From Cocos nucifera (Eukaryota > Streptophyta > Magnoliopsida > Arecales > Arecaceae): a DNA stretch of 64,000 bases. The stretch is taken from NCBI GenBank assembly GCA_006176705.1, contig QRFJ01002122.1, positions 558,001 to 622,000 on the forward strand, in the 5' to 3' direction. Positions 36,269 through 48,397 of the stretch are shown here, piece after piece (the first letter of the stretch is position 1; each line of letters opens with the position of its first letter). The translations under genes and the position numbers were made by a program. Below the pieces are notes generated by a model that saw only the letters and a list, made by a program, of their open reading frames with translations, was not told where the DNA came from and searched no databases.

Positions 36269-39200
36269 TTTCAAACCATGCGACGAGCCTTCCTGTGATA
36301 GGCCACAATATAGCATCTTGCTCTGCAGACCTGCAACCTCCTACTCTTAGAATATGAATTCTTCTTCCAGACTATGATATATCTGGCGATCCGCGGACTT
36401 AACCTCCCTGGTTCGCAGGGATAATCCTCTTCTAAGCTTTCCTAACCTCTCGGGACTACATAGGAGATAAATATCTCTGCAACGCATCAACCTCTCGCCC
36501 CAACAGTTGATGAGAATCATTTCTTCTTGTGACATGGGGGCATATCAGAGGCTCCTAAGCACCTCTGTATCATCGGTTATCGAACATTCTTCTTTCCGCA
36601 CCCGCTCTGATATACTCCGGCGCACCGACTCGTAAGAGATGGTCCTCAGATCATGGAGATGCGTCGTCATGGATGTAAAGTTTATGATCGATCCAGTAAA
36701 ATCTGCAGCAATCTTGAACTTCATTCGGAATCTCTACCTTCCAATACTCCTCCCACGTGCTGCAGGAGGATAACAGATCTCTCTCTAATTCCAAAGAAAG
36801 GCTTTATACCATTACCTTCCTAACCCTTCGCTCTAGAGGCTTACTCGAGTTAAAGATAGCTCTCATTTCAACCCTCCGTAAGGGACCAATCTCAACCTTC
36901 AACCTGGGCGAACTAGTGCTGTTATTAATAGAGATATTCGCTAACTCTTTTACTCTCATTTCTCTCCACACATATATGGCGCGCATCTCACACACTCTTA
37001 TCAGCCGAGAGTCTTCAAACTTTCACACACACGGCATATCGTTATGGAAAGACTCAATCTCCCTCTCACTGGGAAAGTCTATACGGCCTCTCGATCATAT
37101 ACAGGGCTACTTCCACTCGTCCAATCTCCCTTTACAGGAGCTGACGCCCTGCGTCGTGCTAGTAGGTGGTCTGATGAACAGTCCAGTTGTTCACAAGCAT
37201 GTCCTCTAAATGTCAAGCCCGTCGCCTCATCCCCTCCCATCGTATACATGAATCCTCCTCTATGTTACCTTCTCACGCGTCCGACCTCATCTGCTACACC
37301 CTTACGCTATTCTTCCTTTCTACCCACTCATTTTGGCTACACGCTCCACGCTCTATCGTTCCAGATCCCACTGCCACTTCAACTCACTCCATCGTGTTAT
37401 CAGTGTCCCACTGACGACCTCTTCAGTGATCTTAGAAGGCGGAGACTTCATCCGAGTGAGCGTGCACCTACATCACATACCTCCTGCACATGCACCTCCC
37501 CTGTTTTGGCAGTGCGCACACACGCCTGCAAGTCTACATCGCTTCATACTAACCGGTACTGTCATCAACAGACCGCTCTGCGACACGCCATCTACTAATG
37601 CTTCACATCTTCGCTACCTCGCCCTCATCCCCATCATCCTCTGTGAGCAACATAGTTCGCACTCTCTTGCTGTGCTATTACCAAACATCTCTCTTATCGG
37701 GATTGTTGATTCCTATCTCGCTGCCTCGATACTTGCGTATATGTCAGAGCCATACTCCTAATTCGTCTATCCGTCTCTCCTTCTACGCTGCTACCCATTT
37801 GACCGATCCTTGTCCTGTATCATGCGCATAGTACGTGTCTCTACACACCATGGCCAAACTGCAGTGAACATTCAGGCGTTACATAAAAGCATAGTATTAT
37901 ATTCTCTTATTCGCCTTAAGTCAACTCTCTCCTGACTTAGTCATCCTTCTACTCCCCACTGGTGCTATACTCCGAACATCATAATGCTTAGCGCGATGGA
38001 CTACTTTGAAGCATTCTTCATCTCCTTTACTCTATGATCTGGCGAAACTCATACAGACATATGGTCGCCGGGTACTTTCCTGCTCACTGTCTCGAGCCCT
38101 TCTCGCTATGATATGGCCCTTTTACTCTCTTACATATCGTCTTAATACTTCCCCTGGGTCCGACTCGCACGACTTCGCGCTCGTTCTTTTTAGCTGCCAT
38201 CACCTGTCCGCTCTCGTGCTCTCTACCTAGAATGACGTGTCAATTAGCCTTTGAGCAATACACAGTATAGAAGAAGCGAGAACTATGAGAAACACATTCC
38301 AAATCCGTGATTCTAGACATTCTCACTCGACGCATACCATGAGATTCTCGATCTGCTATCTGATTGAGAGTACCTTGCGTTCACCCGATAGTAGTTTGAC
38401 ACTGTAATCCATCATCGTTGTGTTAGATCCGCATCATGCTCTCAATATGGTCTCTTTCTCTCTCCACTGTGAAGCTAACAGACTCTGTCACCCCATTATC
38501 ATCTTTCTTACTACGTCAACTCATGGTCATTTTAGCTTATATTATCCTACAGCGTGTCGTTCGGCTCAACAAGTCTTTTATCTACTCGCTCCAGTAGCAA
38601 AGCTACATAGCACTTTCGTATGACATCAGGTCCACCCCAGCGAACTCACGGTCTACCGATCTGTGCCTGCTCTTCGTATCAATCCATACAGTGATATCGA
38701 GCCATACTCGCCATACTCAGCTAAACGTGGCTTCTACGTGCGGCTTACGTGCTGATGCGTGCAATCATACACGTGATCGACGCCGCATACGCTCCCAGTT
38801 CATACACTTCTGCTATCACTGCGACGATTGCATTGTCATACTTGAGTCTATTGTGCCAAGATCCAGCTAAGATGCCAGCTGCCTCCGACGAAGAGGTACT
38901 CTCTTGATTCACCTACCGCTAGCCACGTTCTTAGGGAGCCCCACATCCTACCTTCCAACACTCTGAGTCGGCTGTGAGCCTGCGTTTAAGTCATGCTCCG
39001 TACATATTATATTGATCTGCGAAAGCTCCGCATTCACTATCTAACATCCAACTACCCTTGATGCGGGTACATTCCTAAGTAGTAGTCTATCATGATGCTC
39101 TCGAGTGCGCATTGACGTCACACCGAGATGACTGACCCTCGCATCGTCCCTCTGCCTGATCCTTACCCTTCAGATTCGCGATAACGCGACGCTACCACGC

Positions 39201-42200
39201 CATCCGATCTTGAACCCTCTGACATCTGATTGTGACTCCGCGCACTCTACTGGCTAACCCACGCAGGATGCCGCCGAGCCTATACCCACTCGCTGCCATG
39301 TTTATCTAATTTCCGGCCTTCATGCATACTCTGGATAATCTGCTCTCATATAACTTCAGGATACTATGACTTGCGGCACATATCTATTTTAGCGGATGGA
39401 GCGCCTGGAACTATTCGCAAGCCGCTACTCCCGTGTTCTTTTAGATCTATATCCGCGCAGTCGACGAACGACTATTCATCTTATGCACCTCATCGCCTAT
39501 CGAGCCGTCTCTCGATTATGACAAATCAGCCCTCTAACAATGCTATGACAGCCTGTCCGTTTGATCTTTAGCCTCTGTCCATTATAGAATCCGCTCGCTT
39601 AAACATGCTCTATCTAGTATGTCAGAGGCACGTCGCGTGTTTCCCATCAGTTTCGGCAGGTAGACTACTGCTATCAGGATCATCCTCACAGCACTCAATA
39701 CAACACTCCCGATATTTGACATCATAAGCGCTTGCTGCATTATGGTAGACCACATCAATCACGTATCTATTCGTCTCACAGACCGTGACAGAGTCTCTCA
39801 GCTAACTCTCTGCCGGCATAACAACTCTCTCACTCCAGATGGGGCGTCCACGCTCGAGATACTGATACAATTATCGATCCCTTGCGCCAGGTTGCACACT
39901 CGCGTAGTGAGCCCGAATGCCACTTCCTATCGTACGTCGTCTTCGAAACCTTTCTACACTAGATTGCTTTGATGCGATATCGCGGATACCCTCTGATAAA
40001 TAATATCTCTATCTATCATCGTAGGACAACGTCTACATTTCAGCAAGACTGTATTCGTAGCTAGCGGTCTATAGCTCGCACTACGAGAACTTCTGGTAGC
40101 TAATACTACATTCGTCTATCTCACCCCTCAGTATGGAGAGCGCGTCGCTAGGCTCCCGATGCTAGTAAGTGCAGTATGACCGCCGACGATGTACGATTGC
40201 CGCACTGTCCGACACTTCACTCCCCAGGAGTTACGCACTGTATACACGCTCTCTCACTTACGCAGCCTTGCAGCCTATTCGATTGCGCCACGTACTCCGC
40301 AGGAAGTACAAGATTCTCTTATTGCAGCCGTAACGAAACTGCGCCAGTAGCGTCTACTAGTCGGCTGAACCAACGTGAGAGATTCATAGATTTCCCGAGG
40401 TATACGTGTCTCTAAGTGACTCTAATTTAATATACATCAGGTCTGCCAGGCTGGCGAAGATATAAGTTAGACAGGTGCGGTCGGATTTGTCTCTGTCATG
40501 CTCGTCCTCACAGATGATTCGATGTACTTCTAACTATCTCTCTCATATACCCGTTACTTAGACTGCATGCATTACGAACTATAAAAGAAGTTTGCGCTCT
40601 CCACGCTAGTGGTAACTTCTACCTCCGCAGTCGAAGAGCACCGCAGTAGACAGTAATCTCATCACTCATACGCGCCGACGATATGATTTTCAGTATACAT
40701 ACACCTCTCTCTTCTCGTCGATCTCCCAATGAACACTCGCCTACGCGGACCTACAGCGGAACGATGAAACCAATCACGAATCCTACCCACACATCTCGTG
40801 AGGTGCTATCTATAATCACTCCCTTATCGATGATCATGCGCACGCTGAGACGTTCATGGCACTGTGTTGCGAATCTTGATAGACAGAGCTTCGATATGTA
40901 TTCTTTCCTTCGCGGCACTCCTACTCCAATGTACCCCTCACCTCAATATACTGCGCCGATTATCATCCTCATTAGATTCACTTCTCCTATAACCTGCCCG
41001 TAAGCACTCTCCAACCACATCTGTCTATCGGCTGTGAGAGATAATCTATATGCCGCACGTTCTCTCGTGAGCCTCGATTTCCCGGTGCGCTAGCACACTA
41101 CCACGCCTCGATTCATGGATATGTAGACTAAGAGTCCTCTTCCCCTCTCTACATACTAAGTGCATGTTTATCTATACCAATCGATGTTGTCGTAAATACT
41201 AGTCTCTATCATATCTGCTTGATTGTGCACCATCACCTCTGAATCGTCGATAGATACCTCTCTCGTCGTGCAGCTCTGGCTACGTATTATAATTAGTTCT
41301 GCTGCGCCATCCAAGTGGCCTCGTTTGTAAGCCTTTACCACTCCTCTGGATCAGATAAAACAATCGTATCCTCGCTTCCTATCCTCGGCCAGACAGCTGT
41401 CTGCTTACAATAACATCTTCCTTAATGACCCGTGATACTCCTCAGTGCTGACATGACCACTCCGATCGTAGAGATACTTACGGCCTCTCCGGTGATCGCT
41501 CGTCGCTCGATGTGTAGTGCGTCTCCGCATGAGTCCACTCTCGAACCTCTCTATCTCTGACTCGTTCATCAGCTAATTGTGTAATAACCAGCTGCGTGCT
41601 CTACATCTCGATGTACGAGATATATCTCAAGCATCGCTTTGCATGAACTTCGCCCTGCCATGCCCTCTGAGACTGATCGAAGATCCTTCTATGTACTCCT
41701 TAGCGCGTGGTGTAGAGCTCACTTACAGACACTACTCCCCGTACTGGCTGCAGATCGTCTGAATAGGTGACCTCTGCTAGCGATAGTTATTCACTCTCAC
41801 TATGCACCGGTGACTTTCAACCTTCAGCACTAGAGCACGCTCAGAAGACTCGATATGGAATGACATGTAGATGCTCATCCTGTTCCGAGGCGTATCTGAG
41901 CGCAAGATAGTGAGCGCGACTCCAACCACTCCTGCGCTCAAGAAGTACTCCATCGAACTGCGACGGCTCCATAGACGAGTCTAGCTAGAGCGAGATATGC
42001 ATCCACCTAGATGCTTCTCCGCCGCCGATGCCGCACGTGCGCTGCATCTCACTAGCTCACTTTCATGGTTGTGCAGGAGCTAAGGATAAGAATAATCATC
42101 TGTCACCTGTCCATACGATGTCATCACTACACTGTACCCGTCACTACGCGCCAGAGGCGAATCGACGTTATAAGAGAGTCTCTCATAGAAGCGAGCCTAC

Positions 42201-42311
42201 AAATCCTCTCCTTCCTCACTGTCTCCTCGCACATATGACAGATCATCGTCACGCATACTAGACAGTGCATATATACGCCATCTCCTAACACCTCTTACAC
42301 GAGAACGCTCA
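36269..42311. other. Six-kb non-repetitive-looking, pyrimidine-rich stretch inside the array; probably degraded reading of the array
   Basis: It is bounded on both sides by the clean array. Near the edges, ghosts of the unit can be picked out (catcaacctctcg and ggagataaatatctctgc near 36460-36490; gctgcaggaggataacagat near 36761; gtgcaggagctaaggataag near 42070). Further in, no unit can be read, CpG is not depleted as it is elsewhere in the window, and open frames occur almost only on the plus strand, as expected from low purine content. I recognise none of these frames as proteins. I infer either a low-accuracy long-read segment or an extremely diverged part of the array. Confidence 0.6.
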
Positions 42312-42735
42312 ACACTTTAACCTCGGCTGCAGGAGATAAGATCTTCTCCGAGCTTCAACCTCGACTGTAGGAGATAAGATCTCCCTCGAGTGTCAACCTC
42401 AGCTAGAGAGATAAGATCTCTTTCGAGCGATCGGGCCAATCTCGACTGCAGGAGATAAGATCTCCCCTAAGCTTCAACCTCGACTAGAGATAAAATCTCT
42501 TTCGAGCTCTTCCAAGCGACCGAGCCAACCTCGACCGTAGGAGATAAGATCCCTTTAGAGCTTCAACCTCAATCAGAGATAAGATCTCTTCCGAGTGTCC
42601 GAGTCAACCTCGACTGCAGGAGATAAGATCTCCTCTGAGCTTCAACCTCGGTCAGAGATAAGATCTCTTTCGAGCACCCAAGTTAACCTAGGCTAGAGAT
42701 AAGATCTCTTCTGAGCTTCAACCTAAACTGGCGCA
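42312..42735 (+). repeat. Return of the clean tandem array
   Basis: About nine units with the same cores as 34360-36268 (aacctcggctgcaggagata, agataagatct). They lead into about 80 bp of unique sequence and the purine tract of element E. Confidence 0.9.
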
Positions 42736-42816
42736 GAGCCTTGAAGAGGACTTTGGTAGTCATCTTTTCTGTACTCTCTTCCTTCGAATTTTAAACTCGA
42801 AAGTGGGGGGGACTAT

Positions 42817-43833
42817 TATTGGGGATAAACCCTGCTCTTGCCAAAGTCCAATCTGATGCTCAGCCTAATGCAATCGGTAGTCATGGAACAGCTTCAGTAG
42901 ATGAGCCTTAGCCAAACTCCTTTAGCCGATCGAACTCCTCAGCGATCAAGCCCCTTCCAAACTCTCCAGTGATTGAGTCTTAGCCGAATCCCTTCAACCG
43001 ATCGAACTTCTTAGTGGCCAAGCTTCAATCGGACTCCTATGGGAGCCAAACTTCCTCTATACTCCTTCAATCGGACTATCATGAGAGCCAAACTTCCTCC
43101 GCACTCCTTCAGTCGGACGCCCACAAGAGCCGAACTCCTTCGGAGCTTCTCCTCTAGTCGGACGCCTACAGAAGCTGAACTCCTTTCGAGCTTCTCCTCT
43201 AGTCGGATGCCTATAGAAGCCAAACTCTTTTCGAACTTTTTCTTCGGTCAAACTCCTTCAGGAGCCGAACTCCTCTCGAACTTCTTCCTTAATTGAATTC
43301 CTTCAGTGGATTATTTTTGGATAATTTTCTCCAGATGTATTCTCTTCAGGAGTTCGAATTTCTCTAGAATTGATATATGCCAAAGTCCACCAACCAATGC
43401 CTACTTTCTCAGAGCTATGGCTATTAAATCTCGATGAACGGTCGCCATCAGTCTGCCATAAATGATGCTATCGGACGGTATGGTTATCACCATCAGTTTG
43501 ACGACACCTTTTTCTCCATACCAAACTCCACCAGATCTCGAGCGGACCGTTGCCAGATAGCTGCAGCTGTCACCATGAATCAAGCTCCGTCTATAAAAAA
43601 AAATCCTTCAGATACATTTTCTCTAAGCTCTCTTCTCCTTTTCGAAATTCTGCCGAGTTCTCATCTGAGCACTCCATTTCTGTTAGTCAGAAGATCTGAC
43701 TTGATCGTTGGAGGATCTCGTCGGAGCCACTACCACCGACTCTGGATGGAACTCTATTTTACAGATCACCGACGACGACCTCATCCTTCTCCACTTCAGC
43801 TCGATCCGGCATCAACCAAATTCTGTACCAACA
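42817..43833 (+). repeat. 3' LTR of element E
   Basis: It starts tattggggataaaccctg and ends ctgtaccaaca, followed by ggcat. It matches 31584-32754 but carries fewer minisatellite units and a single copy of the tail. Confidence 0.88.
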
Positions 43834-43838
43834 GGCAT

Positions 43839-44890
43839 ACTCAACTTTCCTCTCAGTTTCTATCTGGCTTGTAGTGATATAATCAACTAACTCTAACAAA
43901 GATGAAGGGATAAAGCTGAGTTCACCAATATGTTGCATTATCTCCCAGCAATGGAAAGCATAAGAGCAAGAAATAATGACATGCTGAGCATCTTCGATTG
44001 CATCATTGCATAGGTCACAATAAATTTGACTTAAAGGTAGAATTTCCCTTTGACAAAAAAGTTACTTGCAAGGTACATGATTCCATATCAACCTCTACCA
44101 GAAAAACTTAACCCTTATTGGCACTTTAAGATCCCATATCCAAGCATAATTGGTAGAAATATTTGTTGGTTCCATAGGGTCTAGAAGTGGGTACATATCT
44201 GCTAAGAAAATTTGATTGTGTCCATAAGATCTCCAATACAACTGATCAGCCCAACTTCCTTTAGTCAAAGGAATGCAAGCGATTTTGGTCATCATTTCAA
44301 CTGAGAATAAAGTAGAAAGGCTTGGAACATCCTATTTCCTATCATCAGTTATCAAGGTTCCAACATGTAAGGAACTATCAATTTGATTAACATTGACAGA
44401 AGTAGACCACTTGTTTATAGGAACTTTAGATATCCAAGGATCATTAAAAACATTAATAGAGTTCCTATTGCTTATGGACCAGATAAAATATGGTTGAACA
44501 AGTGGACCAAATTTGCAGATTTGAGCCCATATAGCCGAGCAATTTTTTGGCTTATGATAGTCACACTAACCGCCTTTAAAATGATATTTACCTTTAACAG
44601 TTTGGGCCTATAGGGAGTTAGGATTTAGAATAATCTGGATTGTAAGATTGCAAAGAGAAGCTTTCCTTTTACTTATAAGATCTTTTAAACCAAGACCCTC
44701 ATGTGACTTAGGTTGACAAATAGAGGACCAAGCAATTGGATGAAAAGCTAATTTGCCCGTTCATGCCCCCACAAGAAAGCTCTAAATTCCTTTTGTATTT
44801 TAGATAAAAAGGTGATAGGTATAGGAACACAAGATAATGAGTAAAGAGGGACTAAAGATAGAACAGATTGAATAAGAGTTGCCCATGGGC
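43839..44890 (-). pseudogene. LINE 5' part: reverse transcriptase C-terminus and zf-RVT region
   Basis: From 44890 down, the minus strand reads LIQSVLSLVPLYSLSCVPIP and KIQKEFRAFLWG (end of a LINE RT). Next are NPWISKVPINKW-like and KIACIPLTKGSWADQLYW blocks, then NYAWIWDLKVPIRVKFF and a C-rich ILPLSQIYCDLCNDA segment typical of zf-RVT. Reading continues across element E: RKVEYA at 43839 joins YIAYQL...ARNECLFQQS at 31578, so the LINE was split by that insertion. It is 5' truncated and full of stops and shifts. Confidence 0.83.
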
Positions 44891-45265
44891 ACAACTACAT
44901 ATATCATTTGTTCATCACGTTCAAGGGTATCCAAAGAAGACTTGCAAATTGACTTCCCAATGCAACTAGAACACACAACCGATGTTGTGTAGGGTCTACT
45001 TCGATCATCTCACCTTCATCTTAAAGCCTTTTGCCAGAGAAGAATATGTTGTAATGTGTTGGCTTACGGAAAGAAAAGAAAAAAGAAAAACATCTTATGA
45101 AGTTTTTTTCATATATTATTATGGAAGTTGAGAAAATATAAACCAATAATGATTCGATAGCTTTGAGTTCATCCAAATTACAAATTAAACAAAATATTAT
45201 ATCTAACAGATATGTTCATGGGCTGGATGGCCCATGCTGGCCGCTCAAAGTTGAAACCAATCAAA
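44891..45265. other. Intergenic, no gene seen
   Basis: Mixed AT-rich DNA. It contains aacaaaatattatatctaac near 45187, which loosely resembles aaaacaaaattatataacaa beside the LINE tail at about 29743-29765. This might be a decayed LINE target duplication, but the match has gaps. Confidence 0.4.
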
Positions 45266-46058
45266 AGTAATTCTTTCTACACTACTTACGGTGTAGAAAA
45301 ACTGATGTGGAGTGCACCAGATTATCTTATTTCAATATGTAGCCCCTACTTCTCAATGCGCATTTAATGCCCCACAGCGCTTGAAATTTTGAACGATGAA
45401 AATGCTTCTTTTCAAAAATTATGACATCCATTTATAAAAATTATGACATCATTTCACAAAAATTATGACATCCTATAATAAAAAATATTTTATTTAGAGT
45501 ATCATAATTTTTGTGAATGAATGTCATAATTTTTGTGAAGGAATATCATAATTTTTTAAAAAAATATATTCATTATTTTTTTTATCTCTATGCCATATTA
45601 TGATATTCATTCATAAATATTATGACACCCATTCACAAAAATTATGGCATCTCTATAGAAAATATAGCATTTTATTCAAGGTATCATAATTTTTATGAAT
45701 GAGTGTCATAATTTTTGTGAAGGAATGTCATAATACAGTAGAAAAAAATAATAAATATGTGTGAGAAGAATATTATAACATCTCTTCACAAAAATTATGA
45801 CATCGATTCATAAAAATTATGACATCCTAAATAAAATGCTATATTTTCTATAGATGTGTCATAATTTTATAAAGGGGTATCATAATTTTTGTGAATGTGT
45901 ATCATAATTTTTGAAAAAAAATATTTTTATTATTTAAAAATTAAAGTGCTATGGGATATTAAATGTTCGTTGAAAAATATGGCTACATATTCCAATAAGA
46001 TGACGTAGCGCATTCCAAGTTAATTTCTACACTGCAAGCGGTGTAGAAAAAATTACTC
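45266..46058. mobile_element. MULE-like MITE with about 78-bp terminal inverted repeats
   Basis: The left end agtaattctttctacac and the reverse complement of the right end gagtaattttttctacac continue as matching arms through tcttatttcaatatgtagcc over about 78 bp. The 11-bp direct repeat aaccaatcaaa flanks it (45255-45265 and 46059-46069), which suits Mutator-like elements (usually 9-11 bp). The interior is made of many short direct and inverted copies of acaaaaattatgacat, so the whole can fold on itself. No transposase is present. Confidence 0.78.
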
Positions 46059-46069
46059 AACCAATCAAA

Positions 46070-47160
46070 TAGGCATGGTTCTGAATTTTAAGCCTGATAG
46101 GCCGAGTCAGTTTGGACCTAAAATAATTATTATTCTACAGACAAGCAAGTAACCCACACTCAGCAGTGGGATGAAGTAATAAAAAAAATAGCAGAAATAT
46201 GGTGATAAGCAAAAGTTATTGTTGTATTGAATATCGGATGTTGTACATAACTCTGATATTTTTGTTTGGGATGGCTATTTCACAAAAAAATTGCTATATA
46301 TCAAGATATAGATGGTATTTTTTTCTCACAAAAATACAATTACAATCAAAACTTTCTTGTGCACAAAAAACTCTATTTGTTTTTCTTACCTTGGTTGAGA
46401 AAAATGCAGAAATTTTGTCTTGTATATTGCTTCTCCTGTCTCATCTTTGCTAGGATGTAAAAAAAGAAAGAAAAAGTTGAAGAAAATTATTAGCATTAAT
46501 GATAAGAAAAAAAATAAAAAAAATTGACTAAAGCTATACTTTTTATTGTATGTCATTTGATTTGAGTTCATTGTATAGAAAAATATAATTTAAACAATAT
46601 GTAGCACGACCCTATCGATAGGATTGGATAAAAATAATAGCTAAAATATACGTGCATACAAAATAATATAAGTAACAAAGAAAGATTAATGGGCAAAATA
46701 TGTGACATGATGGCATAATATTAGTTCAATAACAATAATTTCTTTCAAATTTTTTTTTCATGAAATTCAACAACATCCATTTCTATCATTATAATCAAGA
46801 GAAATATCTGATATTTATAGAAAAAAGACTTTTTACCAACTGTTTAGAAAGAAATCCATCAATCTTCATTTTTTCGCTTCCTTATTCTAATGAAAACAAC
46901 GAACTGACCATCAAAAAATGATCAAATTTTTTAGCATGGTATCAGATCATGGGGCAGACATCAATAAGCAAAACCATTAGACTAGGATCGCTAAAAATAT
47001 CTTGCTAAAAACTACAAAATTTGATATACTTAATTCCTTTTCGTTCTTAATTAAGCCTGACTACCATTGTACACACAACAACTCTTTAGAATGATAATCC
47101 TATTTTGGCATAGAAAATTTGTGAATAAACTTCCAAAGCTAAATATCATAGGGAACAAAA
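46070..47160. other. AT-rich intergenic DNA, no gene seen
   Basis: Only short low-complexity open frames occur; none resembles a protein I know. No repeat border was found. Confidence 0.55.
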
Positions 47161-47164
47161 AGAA

Positions 47165-48135
47165 CATATAGAAACTAGAGATTTTTGTCAATCCTCATGC
47201 CTAAACAATAATAGTTTAGATTTTTCTCTCACGTATATCGATGCTGATCACATTTGAGATTCTTCTAAATGGAAGAAGAATGTGATTCAAGAGAAAAAAA
47301 TAAGAGGAAATGTTAGACTAGACTTGATATCCTCATACCCAAACAATAATAATTTAGATTTCTCTCTCATGTTTGTCATTATGTTTTGCACGTTTGAAAT
47401 TCTCCTAAATGAAAGGAGAATGCGATCCAAGTGAAAAAAACAAAAGGAAGGTTAGAGTAAAATTGATATCCTGATGTCCAAATAATAATAATTTAGATTT
47501 TTGTCTGATGCATCTCGGCGCTTTGCACATTTGAGACTCTCCTAAATAGCTGGAGAATGTGATCCAAACGCAAAAAATAAGAGGAAGGTTATAGTGGACC
47601 CAATATCCTCATACCTAAACAATAATACCTTAGATTTCTATCATTTGTAAGTTGTTGTGCTTTGCACGTTTGAGATTATCCTAAGTGGAAGGATAATATG
47701 ATCTAAGTGCGAAAAAAAAAAAAAAGTGGAAGGTCGGACTTGACCTATCCTCATGCCCAAACAACAATAGTTTTGATTTTTGTTTGATGTATGTTGGTAT
47801 ACTTTGCATGTTTGAGGTTCTCCTAAATGGTAGGAGGATGTGATCCACGTGAATAAAAATAAGAGGGAGATTAGACTAGACCTGATATCTCCATACACAA
47901 ACAATAATAATTTAGATTTCTGCTCATGTATTATGTTGGTGCTTTCCTCATTTTAGATTCTCCTAAATGGAAGAAGAATGTGATTCAAGTAAAAAAAAAA
48001 AAGGAAGATACTTAGACTACACCTAATATCCTCATGCCTAAACAACAATAATTTAGATTTCTGTCTCGTGAATGTCGGTGCTTTACATGTTTGAGCTTCT
48101 TCTAAATGGAGGGAGAATTTGATCCTAATTGTGTT
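47165..48135 (+). repeat. Seven tandem copies of a 139-bp satellite-like unit
   Basis: The phrase aacaataatagtttagattt recurs at about 47203, 47342, 47481, 47618, 47760, 47899 and 48040. Each unit also carries gcacgtttgagattctccta and a small hairpin (attctcctaaatggaaggagaat-like), then a purine run and a ctagacttgatatcctcat-like link. Units differ at many positions, so the array is not young. There is no coding content. Confidence 0.85.
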
Positions 48136-48397
48136 GACTTACTAAAATCCATCATATAACTTCCGATTTTTTTTTTAAGAAAATATATTTTTGAAACCTT
48201 GATCCGTTGAAAGGCAAAGTCCTATCATGAGATGCCAACCAATGCATGCAACTAAGATTTAGAAATTCTTCTAGCTTAATAAGATCATGCAGTTTGCTAA
48301 CAATAGAAATACCAAGATTTTGCCAAAAAAAACGCACAAGTTGTCCACCAACATGCAGCCCATTAACTACCGTGGAGCTCCCAAGTCCTTTTTGAGA

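Larger units (their letters stand above)
31584..43833 (+). mobile_element. Non-autonomous Ty3/gypsy-like element E (about 12.25 kb) inserted in the LINE
   Basis: LTRs lie at 31584-32754 and 42817-43833, starting tattggggataaacc and ending caccaaca or taccaaca. The 5-bp duplication ggcat flanks the element exactly (31579-31583 and 43834-43838). Right after the 5' LTR, attgccgctagaggaagggcc resembles a gypsy primer site. The tract aaagtgggggggac (about 42800-42813) before the 3' LTR is a classic purine tract. The interior has a short gag-like N-terminus, three blocks of tandem repeats and a 6-kb unreadable stretch; no RT, integrase or protease motif was found. It could move only with help from another element. 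Confidence 0.88.

Noticed and set aside
34360..36316. Open frames within the 41-48-bp array
   Set aside because: They are translations of the repeat unit with frame changes at each single-base deletion; not genes.
36757..42261. Many plus-strand open frames of 60-184 codons
   Set aside because: They are almost all on one strand, as expected from low purine content, overlap one another, match no family I know, and lie in the probably corrupted array.
34360..42735. CRISPR-like array (short units at regular spacing)
   Set aside because: Units are directly adjacent with no unique spacers, in plant nuclear DNA inside an LTR element.
45184..45210. Possible partner of the LINE target-site duplication
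   Set aside because: The similarity to 29743-29765 needs gaps and both are AT-rich; too weak to call.
48152..48360. Minus-strand 61-codon frame reading FFWQNLGISIVSKLHDLIK
   Set aside because: Looks protein-like at first but I recognise no family, it has no splice context, and it lies between a satellite and a transposon.
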